From NCBI RefSeq assembly GCF_001399455.2, contig NZ_LLEI02000032.1, forward strand, positions 186,001 to 250,000: 64,000 nucleotides of DNA, given 5' to 3'. The first letter of the stretch is position 1; every line of letters begins with the position of its first letter. The notes below the pieces were generated by a model. The model was not told the origin of the DNA and did no database searches. It worked only from the letters and a program-made list of their open reading frames with translations. Position numbers and translations under genes: made by a program. Positions 1 through 11,089 of this stretch are shown here, piece by piece. This DNA comes from Vibrio bivalvicida (lineage in GTDB: Bacteria > Pseudomonadota > Gammaproteobacteria > Enterobacterales > Vibrionaceae).

Positions 1-1103
1 TTTAATTTCTCACCAAACAGCTCCAAACGCCAACTCTGCATCACGTCTGGAAGCTGGGCTGGATCTCTATCTTTTTTCCATACCCAGGAAATTAACTGAT
101 TGAGTTGCTTCTTAGAAGCCAAAAATTCCGTCGCTAAGCCACTTGTTTGGGAGGCACGTTTTACCTCATCTTTAAGCACTTTAAATTTCTGCTTGTAGCC
201 AGGCATATCCATAAGACGTTCAAGCTTTTCTGGATATTCATCGACCGGTGTTTTCTTGGCAGCTTTCACAATTGAGATAATACGAGTACTGTGCCTTTGG
301 ACTGAGCGGTAATCCATCCCTTCTTGTTCCATCTGATTACGATTTTGAATTCCCAATCGTGCAACTGTCAGTAAATCGTTCTCTTTAAATATAAAATTGA
401 GCGCCAAGTCGCGACGTAACGCTTCTTTTAGACGCCATGTGGCGAGCGGTTTAAGAACGGCCAGCTCACTCGGCTTTAGCTGCCACGCACCTTTGACATC
501 GAGGTAAGCCGTGTCTAGGTTAAGTGTTTTTATCCGCTTAGAGGCAATTAAGTCACTCTCTTGTTGTGCAGCCCCCCACCAGCCCGCTTGGGTGATCTTC
601 TCAAATAGCTGCTCATAAAGTGGTTGTAAGTAATATACATCGGCCGCAGCGTATTCGAGCTGCTTGCCAGTTAGCGGTCTTGCAAGCCAATCTGTACGAG
701 ACTCACTTTTATCTAACTCTACGTTTAGGTAACTTTCAACTAAAGCGGCAAAGCCTGTCGATAAGCCGTGGCCAAGGAAAGCGGCCATTATCTGGGTATC
801 TACCATAGGATATGGTAAGCACTCAAAGCTGTTGTGAAACACTTCTAAATCTTCACCACACGCATGCAGTACTTTGAGTACAGAGGTATCTTTTAGTAGC
901 TCCACAAACGGCGTCATATCCTCAATAACCGTTGGATCTATAAGAGAAAGATTCTGTCCATCAAAAAGCTGAATTAAGCCTAGTTGCGGGTAGTATGTAC
1001 GTGTACGGACAAACTCCGTATCCAACATAACGACATCAACGTTTCGTGCGCTCTGGCAAACGCTATCGAGCTGCGCCGATTGGGTAATAATCTGATAATT
1101 CAC
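1..1103 (-). CDS. rnd: Ribonuclease D, 3' end cut by window edge
   Basis: RNase D is a 3'-5' exoribonuclease that trims tRNA precursors and other stable RNAs in the cytoplasm. I translated it from a GTG at 1101-1103 (protein begins VNYQIITQSAQLD). It carries the DEDD nuclease signatures: exo I with MLDTEFVR near residue 25, exo II around HACGEDLEVFHNSF, and an exo III region ending in YAAADVYYL. About 367 codons lie in the window; the family is roughly 370-375 aa, so only the last few residues are missing. The rest is the HRDC-bearing C-terminal half. The gene follows fadD on the same strand as in E. coli, but a terminator hairpin separates them. The start is not certain because only a weak GAGAAG precedes it. 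Confidence 0.93.
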   Translation of the reverse strand, partial: MNYQIITQSAQLDSVCQSARNVDVVMLDTEFVRTRTYYPQLGLIQLFDGQNLSLIDPTVIEDMTPFVELLKDTSVLKVLHACGEDLEVFHNSFECLPYPMVDTQIMAAFLGHGLSTGFAALVESYLNVELDKSESRTDWLARPLTGKQLEYAAADVYYLQPLYEQLFEKITQAGWWGAAQQESDLIASKRIKTLNLDTAYLDVKGAWQLKPSELAVLKPLATWRLKEALRRDLALNFIFKENDLLTVARLGIQNRNQMEQEGMDYRSVQRHSTRIISIVKAAKKTPVDEYPEKLERLMDMPGYKQKFKVLKDEVKRASQTSGLATEFLASKKQLNQLISWVWKKDRDPAQLPDVMQSWRLELFGEKL

Positions 1104-1133
1104 TAACTTCTCACTATGAGCGGTTTCTTGCGA

Positions 1134-1167
1134 CAATAAAAAATGCCGACTGGATATAGTCGGCATT
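1134..1167 (-). terminator. Rho-independent terminator after fadD
   Basis: The inverted repeat AATGCCGACT / AGTCGGCATT (10-bp stem, 6-nt loop) is followed on the minus strand by TTTTTT. It lies between the fadD stop and the rnd start, so rnd probably has its own promoter or depends on read-through. Confidence 0.85.
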
Positions 1168-1206
1168 CTATCATCAAACACTGATCAGTGCTTAATTCTC
1201 ATCGCG

Positions 1207-2895
1207 TTACTTTGACTTGGCAAGGTTTGCATCATTTTCTTCACGTAACACGCGGCGCAAGATCTTACCGACATTGGTTTTCGGCAAATCTTCTTTGAAC
1301 TCGACGAGTTTTGGTACCTTATACCCTGTTAGGTGCTCACGACAATGAGCAATAATTTCTTCTTTAGTTAAACTTGGATCGCGTTTAACTACATAGATCT
1401 TGACCAGCTCGCCGGACACTTCGTGTGGCTGACCAATTGCCGCCACTTCAAGTACCTTACCGTGCAGTGCGACTACGTCTTCAATCTCATTTGGATAAAC
1501 GTTAAAGCCAGAGACCAGAATCATATCTTTCTTGCGGTCAACAATATGAATTAGACCTTCATCGTCGAACTTAACGATATCACCAGTAGATAACCAACCG
1601 TCAGCATTGATAACCTCTTTGGTAGCTTCAGGTCGCTGCCAGTAGCCTTGCATCACCTGAGGGCCACGTACCTGAAGCTCACCCACTTCGGTATTCGCAA
1701 CAGGGTTACCTTCGTCATCAACAATACGAACTTCCGTTGACGGTACAGGCAAACCAATGGCTCCTGTATAATCAGTAAGGTCATAAGGGTTGCCCGTCAC
1801 CAAAGGTGAACATTCAGTTAAACCATAACCTTCAAGTAGATGTATACCTGTGGTCTTCTTCCATTGCTCTGCCACAGCACGTTGAACAGCCATACCGCCA
1901 CCAACAGAAAGTTTCAGCTTGCTAAAGTCAAGCTCCTGAAAGTCTTCGTTGTTCACCAATGCATTGAATAAGGTGTTGACGCCAGTGATAGCAGTAAATG
2001 GATACTTCTGCAGTTCTTTGATAAAGCCCGGAATATCACGAGGATTGGTAATTAATAAATTTTGGCCACCCATTTCAATGAACAGTAAACAGTTTACTGT
2101 CAGTGCAAACACGTGATAAAGCGGCAAAGCCGTGACAACCAGCTCTCGCCCTTCAGACAAGACTGGTCCGTATGCACCTTTTGCTTGAAGAACATTAGCA
2201 ATCATGTTGCGATGAGTTAGGATGGCTCCTTTTGCTACACCTGTCGTACCGCCTGTGTACTGTAAGAAGGCGATATCGTCTCCAGACATAAAAGGTTTTA
2301 CGTATTGTAAACGACGACCATTATGTAGCGCTTTTCGCATCGAAATCGCTCCAGGCAAATCGTACTTAGGCACCATACCTTTGACATACTTAACCACGAA
2401 GTCAACCAAGGTGCCCTTAGCACGTGGCAACATTTGACCAAGACTCGTCAGTACAACGTGTTTGACTGGCGTTTTATCGACAATTTGTTCTAGGGTATTA
2501 GCAAAGTTCGACACAATAACAATCGCTTTTGCACCAGAGTCATTCAACTGATGTTCAAGTTCGCGAGGTGTGTAAAGCGGGTTAACGTTGACGGCAATTA
2601 ACCCCGCGCGCAGAACACCAAATAGGGCTACTGGGTATTGCAAAAGATTAGGCATCATGAGAGCAACACGATCGCCTTTTTGTAACTTCAGTTCATTTTG
2701 TAAGTACGCCGAAAATGCTCGGCTACGCTCTTCCAGTTTGCGGAAAGTCATCACCGAACCCATATTCATAAATGCAGGTTGGTCAGCGTACTTTTGAACC
2801 GACTGTTCAAACATTTCCACCAATGATGGGTACTGTTCTGGGTCGATATGCTCAGGCACATCTTCTGGATAGCGTGATAACCAAGGTTTATCCAC
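1207..2895 (-). CDS. fadD: Long-chain fatty-acid-CoA ligase FadD
   Basis: This enzyme activates long-chain fatty acids to acyl-CoA with ATP at the inner membrane, committing imported fatty acids to beta-oxidation. The protein has the adenylate-forming signature [11 protein letters not shown] near residue 213, the GYGLTE motif, and the FACS region GWLSTGD followed by [22 protein letters not shown] place the start at a GTG at 2893-2895 ([14 protein letters not shown]), which has GAGGAG six bases upstream and gives 562 aa, against 561 in E. coli. A longer in-frame reading to 3003 adds 36 residues with no homology and no good ribosome site. Its partner beta-oxidation gene fadH lies about 6 kb away in this window. 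Confidence 0.97.
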   Translation of the reverse strand: MDKPWLSRYPEDVPEHIDPEQYPSLVEMFEQSVQKYADQPAFMNMGSVMTFRKLEERSRAFSAYLQNELKLQKGDRVALMMPNLLQYPVALFGVLRAGLIAVNVNPLYTPRELEHQLNDSGAKAIVIVSNFANTLEQIVDKTPVKHVVLTSLGQMLPRAKGTLVDFVVKYVKGMVPKYDLPGAISMRKALHNGRRLQYVKPFMSGDDIAFLQYTGGTTGVAKGAILTHRNMIANVLQAKGAYGPVLSEGRELVVTALPLYHVFALTVNCLLFIEMGGQNLLITNPRDIPGFIKELQKYPFTAITGVNTLFNALVNNEDFQELDFSKLKLSVGGGMAVQRAVAEQWKKTTGIHLLEGYGLTECSPLVTGNPYDLTDYTGAIGLPVPSTEVRIVDDEGNPVANTEVGELQVRGPQVMQGYWQRPEATKEVINADGWLSTGDIVKFDDEGLIHIVDRKKDMILVSGFNVYPNEIEDVVALHGKVLEVAAIGQPHEVSGELVKIYVVKRDPSLTKEEIIAHCREHLTGYKVPKLVEFKEDLPKTNVGKILRRVLREENDANLAKSK

Positions 2896-3007
2896 GGTAA
2901 AACTCCTCGAAATTAACTGGCTGTCATCCATGTGAAAAGCTCTATTTTCAACGTTGTCTATTACAGCACAGGCGAAGTCCTTGAGCACGAAAGTCTCAAA
3001 CACTTGT

Positions 3008-3862
3008 TTAAATTTTGTTAACTAAACCAAAAATTAGGTTAGATACTCTAGAAGGAGCTTGCAGATGACAGTGATGACCGCCTTCGATCATTTCAAAATG
3101 AGTGGAATCTGAAGCATCATGCTGAAAAGACTGCAAATAAGAAAAACCATCTTCGCCAAGAATCACTTGCTGTAGGCAAGGCACTTGTTGACGAAACACC
3201 TCAGCGTGTTCAAAAGACATACGGTAAAGAGACTGACTTTGTAGCTTTACATCATGTCGCCATACCCAGCCTGACTGATAAGAATCAAGCCCACGGAGCA
3301 CTATAGGCGCAATGAGTTCAGCGTCAATCTGATTGACCTTTGCGCGCCGCTCTATCGCTTCTTGCTCTGATAGCATAACGCGAGTCGGTTTTCTCCGGAT
3401 TCTTTGGCGACTGAGTACACCCTCTCTTAAACGAGAAACTGTTCCTTGCGCTTTTTCCGCCAAAGGGCCGAATCCTTCTATCTGAACTAAGCCACTGACT
3501 TGTTCAGGAAAAGCAGCACTATAGCAACTTGCAATCAAAGCACCAAGAGAATGCCCCACCAATACCAGTCTGTTTGGTGATAAGTTAGCCAATAACTGAT
3601 AAACGTCGTCTATATAGTCGTGAAATGGGTAGAAATCACTATCTTTTTTATGGCTAGATAGGCCGTGTCCAGGTAAATCGATTGCACATAAATGCCAATC
3701 CGGGCTAAGAGCATGGAGAGAAGCCATGACTGATTCAAAGCTCGCTGCGTTGTCTAACCATCCATGTAAAAAAACGACCGATACTTCGGCCGTTTCACTG
3801 TGTCCATACTCAATTGTCGCAATATGCCCATCTCGGACAGCACGCTTTTGTTCGTAACGCAT
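3008..3862 (-). CDS. Alpha/beta hydrolase of unknown substrate
   Basis: A 284-aa alpha/beta-fold hydrolase. It has the oxyanion-hole region FLHGWLDN near the N-terminus, the IDLPGHG segment, the nucleophile elbow GHSLG (Ser near residue 104) and a late His in EGGHHCHLQ that would complete the triad. There is no signal peptide, so it is expected in the cytoplasm. Its ATG overlaps the stop codon of the upstream Slp-family gene (TAATG), so the two are translationally coupled. fadD begins about 110 bp downstream, which invites a guess of an acyl-ester or thioesterase role, but nothing in the sequence fixes the substrate. The E. coli locus lacks this gene. Confidence 0.85.
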   Translation of the reverse strand: MRYEQKRAVRDGHIATIEYGHSETAEVSVVFLHGWLDNAASFESVMASLHALSPDWHLCAIDLPGHGLSSHKKDSDFYPFHDYIDDVYQLLANLSPNRLVLVGHSLGALIASCYSAAFPEQVSGLVQIEGFGPLAEKAQGTVSRLREGVLSRQRIRRKPTRVMLSEQEAIERRAKVNQIDAELIAPIVLRGLDSYQSGWVWRHDVKLQSQSLYRMSFEHAEVFRQQVPCLQQVILGEDGFSYLQSFQHDASDSTHFEMIEGGHHCHLQAPSRVSNLIFGLVNKI

Positions 3863-4416
3863 TACTTCACTTCTTGAATCACTTTACCCTGCCTCGTGCC
3901 ATAACGTACATCGCTACAGTATAGGCCTCGACAAGGATAGAGATAACTATCGAAATCATGAACGATGATACGCTCTTCAATACGCCACAAATGGAAACCA
4001 TTTGCCTTCATCACTGGGAAATCGTAAGCGTATTCACCAACTTTACCTTGCTCTCGACCTTGACTTTGGCCAAGTAAGGAAATCAATCTGCCAGTAGATA
4101 GAGTCACTGGATCGGCAAAACCATCAACATAAGCCACAAAGCGTCCTTCCGGCTCTTGATTGATATCTGGCTTACCCGACGAACCAATCGGCAGATTGAC
4201 CACTTCAATGCGAGTTTGGTCTGCTAGATTTTTTACATCGGCAATTAAACCACCCAATCTTACCTCTGTGCTTTTGTCACCCACAGATTGCCATACTTGA
4301 TAGTCGGTAATTATATCTGGGTTCTCTGACTTCAGATTGTCGGGCAACGAACTACAGGCCGATAGTAAAACTGCACTGGCAAGAACACATAATAATCGAA
4401 AAGGTCGCTGAGTCAT
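3862..4416 (-). CDS. Slp-family outer-membrane lipoprotein (YeaY-like)
   Basis: The protein begins with a lipoprotein signal peptide whose lipobox is LLSAC, so the mature protein is a lipid-anchored envelope protein. The body matches the Slp/YeaY family: a GGxIxxV segment after the N-terminus, then KPDI, the GRFVAYVDGFADPV block and the G-x-x-x-G-E-x-x-YDFPV region. Slp proteins are starvation- or stationary-phase-linked outer-membrane lipoproteins with no firm biochemical role. I chose the second in-frame Met (MTQRPFRLL), giving 184 aa; an upstream ATG at 4434 adds six residues and lies only a few bases after the preceding stop, so coupling from it is possible. It sits where yeaY lies in E. 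coli, between tsaB and fadD. Confidence 0.85.
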   Translation of the reverse strand: MTQRPFRLLCVLASAVLLSACSSLPDNLKSENPDIITDYQVWQSVGDKSTEVRLGGLIADVKNLADQTRIEVVNLPIGSSGKPDINQEPEGRFVAYVDGFADPVTLSTGRLISLLGQSQGREQGKVGEYAYDFPVMKANGFHLWRIEERIIVHDFDSYLYPCRGLYCSDVRYGTRQGKVIQEVK

Positions 4417-4437
4417 AAGCGCTTCAAAAGTCATAAA

Positions 4438-4740
4438 TTAGATATAGATATCGACACCGAGCATCTGCGAAAGTTCATCACGCTTTGCTTGGTGCATCAC
4501 ATCCATATACTCCTCCATCGCTTTACGACTCTTGCCCTCAGGTAGGTCATATTGAACTTGCGCTTTATGGATTTCAGACTCATTAACATGACGGATGGAA
4601 TGCGCCACGGCGTTAGCCACCTTAGTTGGCTGGCTAACCGGCGTTTTATCACCAGATTTTTTAACCTCATTCTGCTTGTTAGCTTTATTAGCCCTGTTTG
4701 GGCCGGGAAGCGAAGGAGGTAATCCGTTAATTGATACCAT
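4438..4740 (-). CDS. Small uncharacterised protein, 100 aa
   Basis: I do not recognise a characterised family. The protein has a disordered, Pro/Asn/Lys-rich N-terminal third (MVSINGLPPSLPGPNRANK) and a charged, helical C-terminal half ending LSQMLGVDIYI. It has no signal peptide or membrane segment. It lies between tsaB and the Slp lipoprotein gene with gaps of 34 and about 20 bases, so it is probably co-transcribed with both. A GGA-containing site precedes the ATG. The layout (disordered start, helical tail) resembles small regulatory or anti-sigma-like proteins, but that is only a likeness. An antisense reading frame of 197 codons covers it and part of tsaB and is judged a shadow. Confidence 0.7.
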   Translation of the reverse strand: MVSINGLPPSLPGPNRANKANKQNEVKKSGDKTPVSQPTKVANAVAHSIRHVNESEIHKAQVQYDLPEGKSRKAMEEYMDVMHQAKRDELSQMLGVDIYI

Positions 4741-4774
4741 ACTATCCGTCTATGCCTTACTGGTTCTAGCTAAA

Positions 4775-5476
4775 CTACTCTCTGCCAGGCAGCTTTTTCC
4801 AAGCAACAGTGTCACGAAGGTAAACTGGGCTAGCCTCTTCTGCTTCCACGGTATTGCCCTCAGCCAACTCAAACTTAGCCAGTTGAACAATGTCTTCTGC
4901 ATCTGGGAACAGTACGTCGCTCTTAGCCATGTTAAACTTAACACCAGCAAGCTGTTCTGGGTAGGCATCCCAACCTGTTCCGGCAGTCAACCACTGCTGA
5001 TCATCAGCAATGCTGTGGTCAGAAACCTGCTGCGGCGGCGCCACACATTCGGCATCCACCGTTTTCCAAGTGCCATCTTCTTGACGAACAAATCGCCCCC
5101 AGTAGACCTCACTCATACGCGCGTCAATGGCAGTCGCAACGTGCTTCGCACCGTGTTTACGGTAAACCCCTTGTGCCATAGCTTCTAATGTCGACACACC
5201 AATCATAGGTAAATCTGCGCCGAACGCTAAACCTTGTGCAATACCAATGCCAATTCGCACCCCAGTAAAGCTACCAGGGCCGCGTCCAAATGCGAGTGCA
5301 TCGAGTTCAGTTAGGCAAACACCTGCTTCCTTCAGCACTTCATCAACCATAGGCAATACTTTCTTGGTGTGGTCACGAGGTGCGACTTCACTGCGCACAT
5401 AAACTTTATTATCAACTAAAAGAGCAACCGAGCAGTTCTCAGTCGCTGTATCTAGAGCAAGGATCTTTACACTCAT
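4775..5476 (-). CDS. tsaB: tRNA t6A threonylcarbamoyl-transfer partner TsaB
   Basis: TsaB (YeaZ) is the dimerising partner of TsaD and TsaE in making N6-threonylcarbamoyladenosine at position 37 of ANN-decoding tRNAs. The 233-aa protein starts [19 protein letters not shown], the ASKHA-like beginning of the family, and contains the [14 protein letters not shown] signature near residues 65-78 and a DARMSEVYW segment. Length matches E. coli TsaB (231 aa). It is preceded by yoaA on the same strand, as in E. coli. The preceding gap of about 90 bp holds short inverted repeats but no clear terminator, so read-through from yoaA is plausible. Confidence 0.96.
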   Translation of the reverse strand: MSVKILALDTATENCSVALLVDNKVYVRSEVAPRDHTKKVLPMVDEVLKEAGVCLTELDALAFGRGPGSFTGVRIGIGIAQGLAFGADLPMIGVSTLEAMAQGVYRKHGAKHVATAIDARMSEVYWGRFVRQEDGTWKTVDAECVAPPQQVSDHSIADDQQWLTAGTGWDAYPEQLAGVKFNMAKSDVLFPDAEDIVQLAKFELAEGNTVEAEEASPVYLRDTVAWKKLPGRE

Positions 5477-5567
5477 TGATATCTCTGGTTATTGGTCTGT
5501 ATTAAATATTCTGGTTCTTCTTGCTATGCGTATGCCACATCGTATGGCAGTTTACTGCATGGCACGC

Positions 5568-7478
5568 TTAGTTATGTTCGAGAAAATCCTGCACCAAAGC
5601 TAAATCTCGGGTGCGCGGTATTGGGGGCAAACTCGCTAGAAACACACCGCCATAATCGCGGGTGACCAGTCGGTTATCGCAAATAATCAGCGCCCCTTTG
5701 TCTGTCTTATCTCGAATCAGTCGCCCTACTCCCTGTTTCAGAGTAATGACCGCATCCGGTATTTGCACCTGAGAAAATGGGTCACCACCTTTGAGCTGAC
5801 AATCTTCAATTCGTGCTTTTAACAGCGGGTCGTCAGGGGCAGTGAATGGCAATTTGTCGATGATAACACAGCTCAGCGTATCACCTCTAACATCAATCCC
5901 TTCCCAAAACGCTCCTGTCGCGACCAACAGTGCATTACCCAGCTCCATAAATTCGGCAAGGGTTTTCTGTTTACTGGTTTCACCCTGCATCAGTACCGGA
6001 ACACTTAACCTCTCTCTAAACCTTTCTCCCAACTCTTTCATCATGCTATGAGAGGTACAAAGAAAGAAACAGCGTCCTTGGTTTTGCTCTATAACTGGCG
6101 TCAGCATATTGACCAATTTATCCGCCAACCCCGAGCTGTTTGGTTCGGGAAGATATCGAGGAACACATAAGCGTGCCTGTATTTGATAATCAAACGGACT
6201 TGGCAGCGACATTTGCGCCTGAGGTTTCAAACCTAATCGTGAAGTAAAGTGACCAAAATCGTCATTGACAGCCAGAGTCGCCGAGGTAAATACCCATGCC
6301 CCTTGCTTTAGCTCTATCTGCTCATGGAACTTGTCAGCTACGCTAAGAGGGGTAATATGCAGACTAAAATGGCGCGGCGTAGTTTCATACCAATAAGAGT
6401 AACCGGTAATGGATACATCACACACTCTATCCAGTCTCGCCTTGATGGTATTAGCCCTTTCAAACGCGCTATCTAATAATTGGCTGCGGCCTAGTGCCAG
6501 CTTAAGCACTTCAATAACGAAATCGAGCGAGTCTTCTAAGCGTCTAAGCTCTCGCCCTATGGATGGCGACGTGACTGCCTCACGCCAGTTGCCACGAAAA
6601 CCGGGGTCACCCAACACGATCCTTAAATCCATCGCGGTTTGATACAGCTTCTCCCCTGCCTTTTGCAATTGACGCATATCTTTTGCTTCGGTGCGATAGG
6701 CTATCTCAATATCTTTACTAAGCTCTTGGACTTGACGACTCGACAGCGACTGACCAAAGTATTGGCTGGCAATGTCCGGCAATTGATGCGCCTCGTCAAA
6801 GACAAACACTTCTGCTTCAGGGATCAGCTCACCAAACCCAGTTTCTTTGATTGCGAGATCAGCTAAAAACAGATGGTGATTGACGACAACAATGTCGGCG
6901 TCCATTGCTTTCTTTCTTGCCTTAAGTACGAAGCACTCTTGATAACTTGGGCATTCTTTTCCAAGGCAGTTATCATTGGTCGAGGTAATGGTCGGAATTA
7001 CGGGACTGTCTTCAGCAATCGCATCACAGTCACCAAGATCACCCGTTTTGGTTTCCGATGACCAACTACGTACTTTAACTAACTGGCTCAGTAATGTTGG
7101 ATCTGCGGTTTGATTGTGGCTCTCTACCATCTGGCGACTCAAGCGATCTAGGCACAGATAGTTCGCACGCCCCTTGAGTAGTGCAACTTGACCATAGTAG
7201 CCTAAGGCATTGACCATTAAAGGCAGATCTCGATGAAAGAGCTGTTCCTGCAGGTTTTTCGAGCCGGTGCTAATAATGGTTTTCTTACCACTTAACAGAG
7301 ACGGTACAAGATAGGCGAAGGTCTTACCTGTTCCCGTACCTGCTTCAACCACCACCTGACTTTGCGATTTTATTGCGCTTGCTACCGCTTCCGCCATATC
7401 GAGCTGCGCTTGGCGCGGTTGGAAACCCGGAATGGCTTTACCCAGCGCGCCCTCAGATGAAAAGGTCTTTGAAATCAT
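5568..7478 (-). CDS. yoaA: XPD/DinG-family iron-sulfur helicase YoaA
   Basis: YoaA is a superfamily 2, XPD-like 5'-3' DNA helicase; in E. coli it works with the replisome protein HolC (chi) in tolerance of replication blocks. In the 636-aa protein I see Walker A EAGTGTGKT near residue 45, a DEAH box (VFDEAHQLPD) near 228, four cysteines for the Fe-S cluster (one in NYLCLDRL, three in CLGKECPSYQEC), and the helicase-2 C-terminal motifs WEGIDVRGD and QGVGRLIRD. The start MISKTFSSEGALGKAIPGF matches the family N-terminus, although no strong Shine-Dalgarno precedes it. The gene lies between a 67-aa unknown gene and tsaB, as in the E. coli yoaA-tsaB pair. Confidence 0.96.
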   Translation of the reverse strand: MISKTFSSEGALGKAIPGFQPRQAQLDMAEAVASAIKSQSQVVVEAGTGTGKTFAYLVPSLLSGKKTIISTGSKNLQEQLFHRDLPLMVNALGYYGQVALLKGRANYLCLDRLSRQMVESHNQTADPTLLSQLVKVRSWSSETKTGDLGDCDAIAEDSPVIPTITSTNDNCLGKECPSYQECFVLKARKKAMDADIVVVNHHLFLADLAIKETGFGELIPEAEVFVFDEAHQLPDIASQYFGQSLSSRQVQELSKDIEIAYRTEAKDMRQLQKAGEKLYQTAMDLRIVLGDPGFRGNWREAVTSPSIGRELRRLEDSLDFVIEVLKLALGRSQLLDSAFERANTIKARLDRVCDVSITGYSYWYETTPRHFSLHITPLSVADKFHEQIELKQGAWVFTSATLAVNDDFGHFTSRLGLKPQAQMSLPSPFDYQIQARLCVPRYLPEPNSSGLADKLVNMLTPVIEQNQGRCFFLCTSHSMMKELGERFRERLSVPVLMQGETSKQKTLAEFMELGNALLVATGAFWEGIDVRGDTLSCVIIDKLPFTAPDDPLLKARIEDCQLKGGDPFSQVQIPDAVITLKQGVGRLIRDKTDKGALIICDNRLVTRDYGGVFLASLPPIPRTRDLALVQDFLEHN

Positions 7479-7530
7479 GCACAGAAGAGAGTTATTAAAG
7501 AGGAAGAGATTATGGCAGCTTTTACACCAA

Positions 7531-7553
7531 GGCGCGAATGAGATTTTCGCGCC
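7531..7553 (-). terminator. Possible weak hairpin terminator
   Basis: GGCGCGAA / TTCGCGCC forms an 8-bp GC-rich stem between the 67-aa gene and yoaA. No clear U-tract follows it on either strand, so it may be a structured leader of yoaA instead of a terminator. Confidence 0.35.
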
Positions 7554-7570
7554 CTAGCAGACTTGGAGAG

Positions 7571-7774
7571 TTAGCGTTTATTGAGATAACGATTTAACCA
7601 AGCAGGTCCAGAGAAACCATCTTCTTGGTCGTCCATCATAGCGCGCGCCGCTTCAATTGGGGAGGCACGGTTTTCCCACATTTGCTCTAAGATTTCGTCG
7701 TCTAGTTCTTTTCCGCCAGTTAAGGCGCTTACTCGTTCAGAATACAACTTACGGGCTAATAGCTCTTTATCCAT
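7571..7774 (-). CDS. Small uncharacterised protein, 67 aa
   Basis: A short acidic protein (MDKELLARKLYSERVSALTG..., ending GPAWLNRYLNKR) with no signal peptide or membrane helix and an overall helical look. I do not recognise the family. The ATG at 7772-7774 is preserved with AGGTGG five bases upstream; a GTG three codons earlier is possible but lacks a site. It precedes yoaA on the same strand with about 90 bases between. The good ribosome site and sensible position upstream of yoaA support it being real. Confidence 0.7.
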   Translation of the reverse strand: MDKELLARKLYSERVSALTGGKELDDEILEQMWENRASPIEAARAMMDDQEDGFSGPAWLNRYLNKR

Positions 7775-7971
7775 AAATACCACCTAAAAGATACTCTAAG
7801 AGTAGAAATACTCCGCAAATAACCTTAGCCAATCGGTTAACTCAGATTATTTGTTGAAACCAGCTCGATATTAGTTTAATTGTAGCTTCAATACTGCGCG
7901 CGATCTCACCGTTCGGACGCCCGTAAAAAATTCACAATACAAAAAAAATAATTCACGGAAGTTTTAACCAA

Positions 7972-8805
7972 ATGGAAAAGAAAACACTACTGACACATTG
8001 CACTGACGCACCTGGTCTTATTTCAAAGATCACGAATATTTGTTACAAGCACCAGCTCAATATCATTCACAACAACGAGTTCGTAGACAACACGAGCGGC
8101 CATTTCTTTATGCGTACCGAGCTAGAAGGCTACTTTAATGACCAGACCTTTTTAGCCGATCTCGACCAAGCATTGCCTGAAGGGGCAAAGCGTAAATTGA
8201 TCGGCTCAAACCGCAAGCGCGTTGTCATCCTCGTAACAAAAGAAGCACACTGTTTGGGTGATATTCTTATGAAGAACTACGACGGCAGTCTAGATGTCGA
8301 TATCGCAGCAGTTGTCGGCAATTATGACACGTTACAAAGTCTGACTGAGAGATTCGACATCCCGTATCATCATGTATCTCATGAAGGGCTAAATCGCGAA
8401 GAGCACGAAAGGAAAATGCTCGAAGTGATTGATCAATACCAAGCCGATTACTTAGTACTCGCTAAGTACATGCGCGTACTTACCCCTTCATTTGTTGAGA
8501 AATACCACCATAAGATCATCAATATCCATCACAGCTTCTTGCCTGCATTTATTGGTGCTAAACCTTACCAGCAAGCATATGAACGTGGTGTAAAAATCAT
8601 TGGTGCAACCGCTCACTTCGTAACAAACGATCTGGATGAAGGGCCGATCATCAAACAAGATGTTATCCCAGTTGACCATAACTTTAGCGCACAAGATATG
8701 GCACAGGCTGGTCGAGATGTAGAGAAGAACGTATTAAGTAAGGCACTTAACAAAGTGCTCAACGATCACGTATTTGTTTACGGTAACAAAACCGTTATCC
8801 TCTAG
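7972..8805 (+). CDS. purU: Formyltetrahydrofolate deformylase PurU
   Basis: PurU hydrolyses 10-formyl-tetrahydrofolate to formate and tetrahydrofolate, balancing one-carbon pools and feeding formate to PurT. The 277-aa protein has an N-terminal ACT domain (residues about 1-80, beginning LLTHCTDAPGLISKIT), the regulatory site for Met/Gly in E. coli, followed by a formyltransferase-fold domain. Catalytic residues are visible: Asn184 and His186 in INIHHSFLPAF, and Asp222 in NDLDEGPI. It is a single-gene unit on the plus strand, ending in a bidirectional terminator shared with fadH. The ATG follows a GGAAG with about 11 bases of spacing. Confidence 0.97.
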   Translation: MEKKTLLTHCTDAPGLISKITNICYKHQLNIIHNNEFVDNTSGHFFMRTELEGYFNDQTFLADLDQALPEGAKRKLIGSNRKRVVILVTKEAHCLGDILMKNYDGSLDVDIAAVVGNYDTLQSLTERFDIPYHHVSHEGLNREEHERKMLEVIDQYQADYLVLAKYMRVLTPSFVEKYHHKIINIHHSFLPAFIGAKPYQQAYERGVKIIGATAHFVTNDLDEGPIIKQDVIPVDHNFSAQDMAQAGRDVEKNVLSKALNKVLNDHVFVYGNKTVIL

Positions 8806-8828
8806 ATGAGAACGCACAATAAACACAC

Positions 8829-8854
8829 AAAAGGTCTCTAAAAAGAGACCTTTT
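8829..8854. terminator. Bidirectional terminator, purU/fadH
   Basis: AAAAGGTCTC / GAGACCTTTT with a 6-nt loop lies between the convergent purU and fadH genes. A-runs and T-runs flank both sides, so it can work in both directions. Confidence 0.9.
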
Positions 8855-8875
8855 GCTATCTAAACTGCAGAGTGA

Positions 8876-10900
<2,025 letters not shown>

Positions 10901-10906
10901 TTATTG

Positions 10907-10923
10907 TTGTGGTCTGACCACAA
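10907..10923 (-). promoter_or_regulatory. FadR-type operator upstream of fadH
   Basis: TTGTGGTCTGACCACAA is a perfect 17-bp palindrome whose core TGGTCNGACCA is the FadR consensus known in gammaproteobacteria. It ends 19 bp before the fadH ATG, where a bound repressor would block transcription. The spacing and the identity of the gene make this more than a chance palindrome. Confidence 0.75.
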
Positions 10924-11089
10924 TATGAAGAGCTTAAACAAAAATCAAACACCCGTTTACATTTTTGTAACACCGATCAATCTTCTGGTTGTTTGGGTAT
11001 ACTAGTTTAAGTAGGATGGAGCTAATCTGAACTTAAATGCTCATAGAGCAGATAAGCCTTACATCTACGGTTTCCGTAGCGGAGAGAAA

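Noticed and set aside
2914..2930. AACTGG half-site upstream of fadD suggestive of a FadR operator
   Set aside because: Only the left half agrees with AACTGGTCNGACCAGTT; the right half does not match, so I do not list it as a site.
2896..3003. 36-residue N-terminal extension of FadD
   Set aside because: A GTG with GAGGAG lies downstream and gives the exact family start; the extension has no homology or good ribosome site.
4595..5188. 197-codon plus-strand reading frame across tsaB and the 100-aa gene
   Set aside because: It is antisense to two supported minus-strand genes, has no ribosome site or recognisable domain, and its composition looks like a mirror of tsaB coding sequence.
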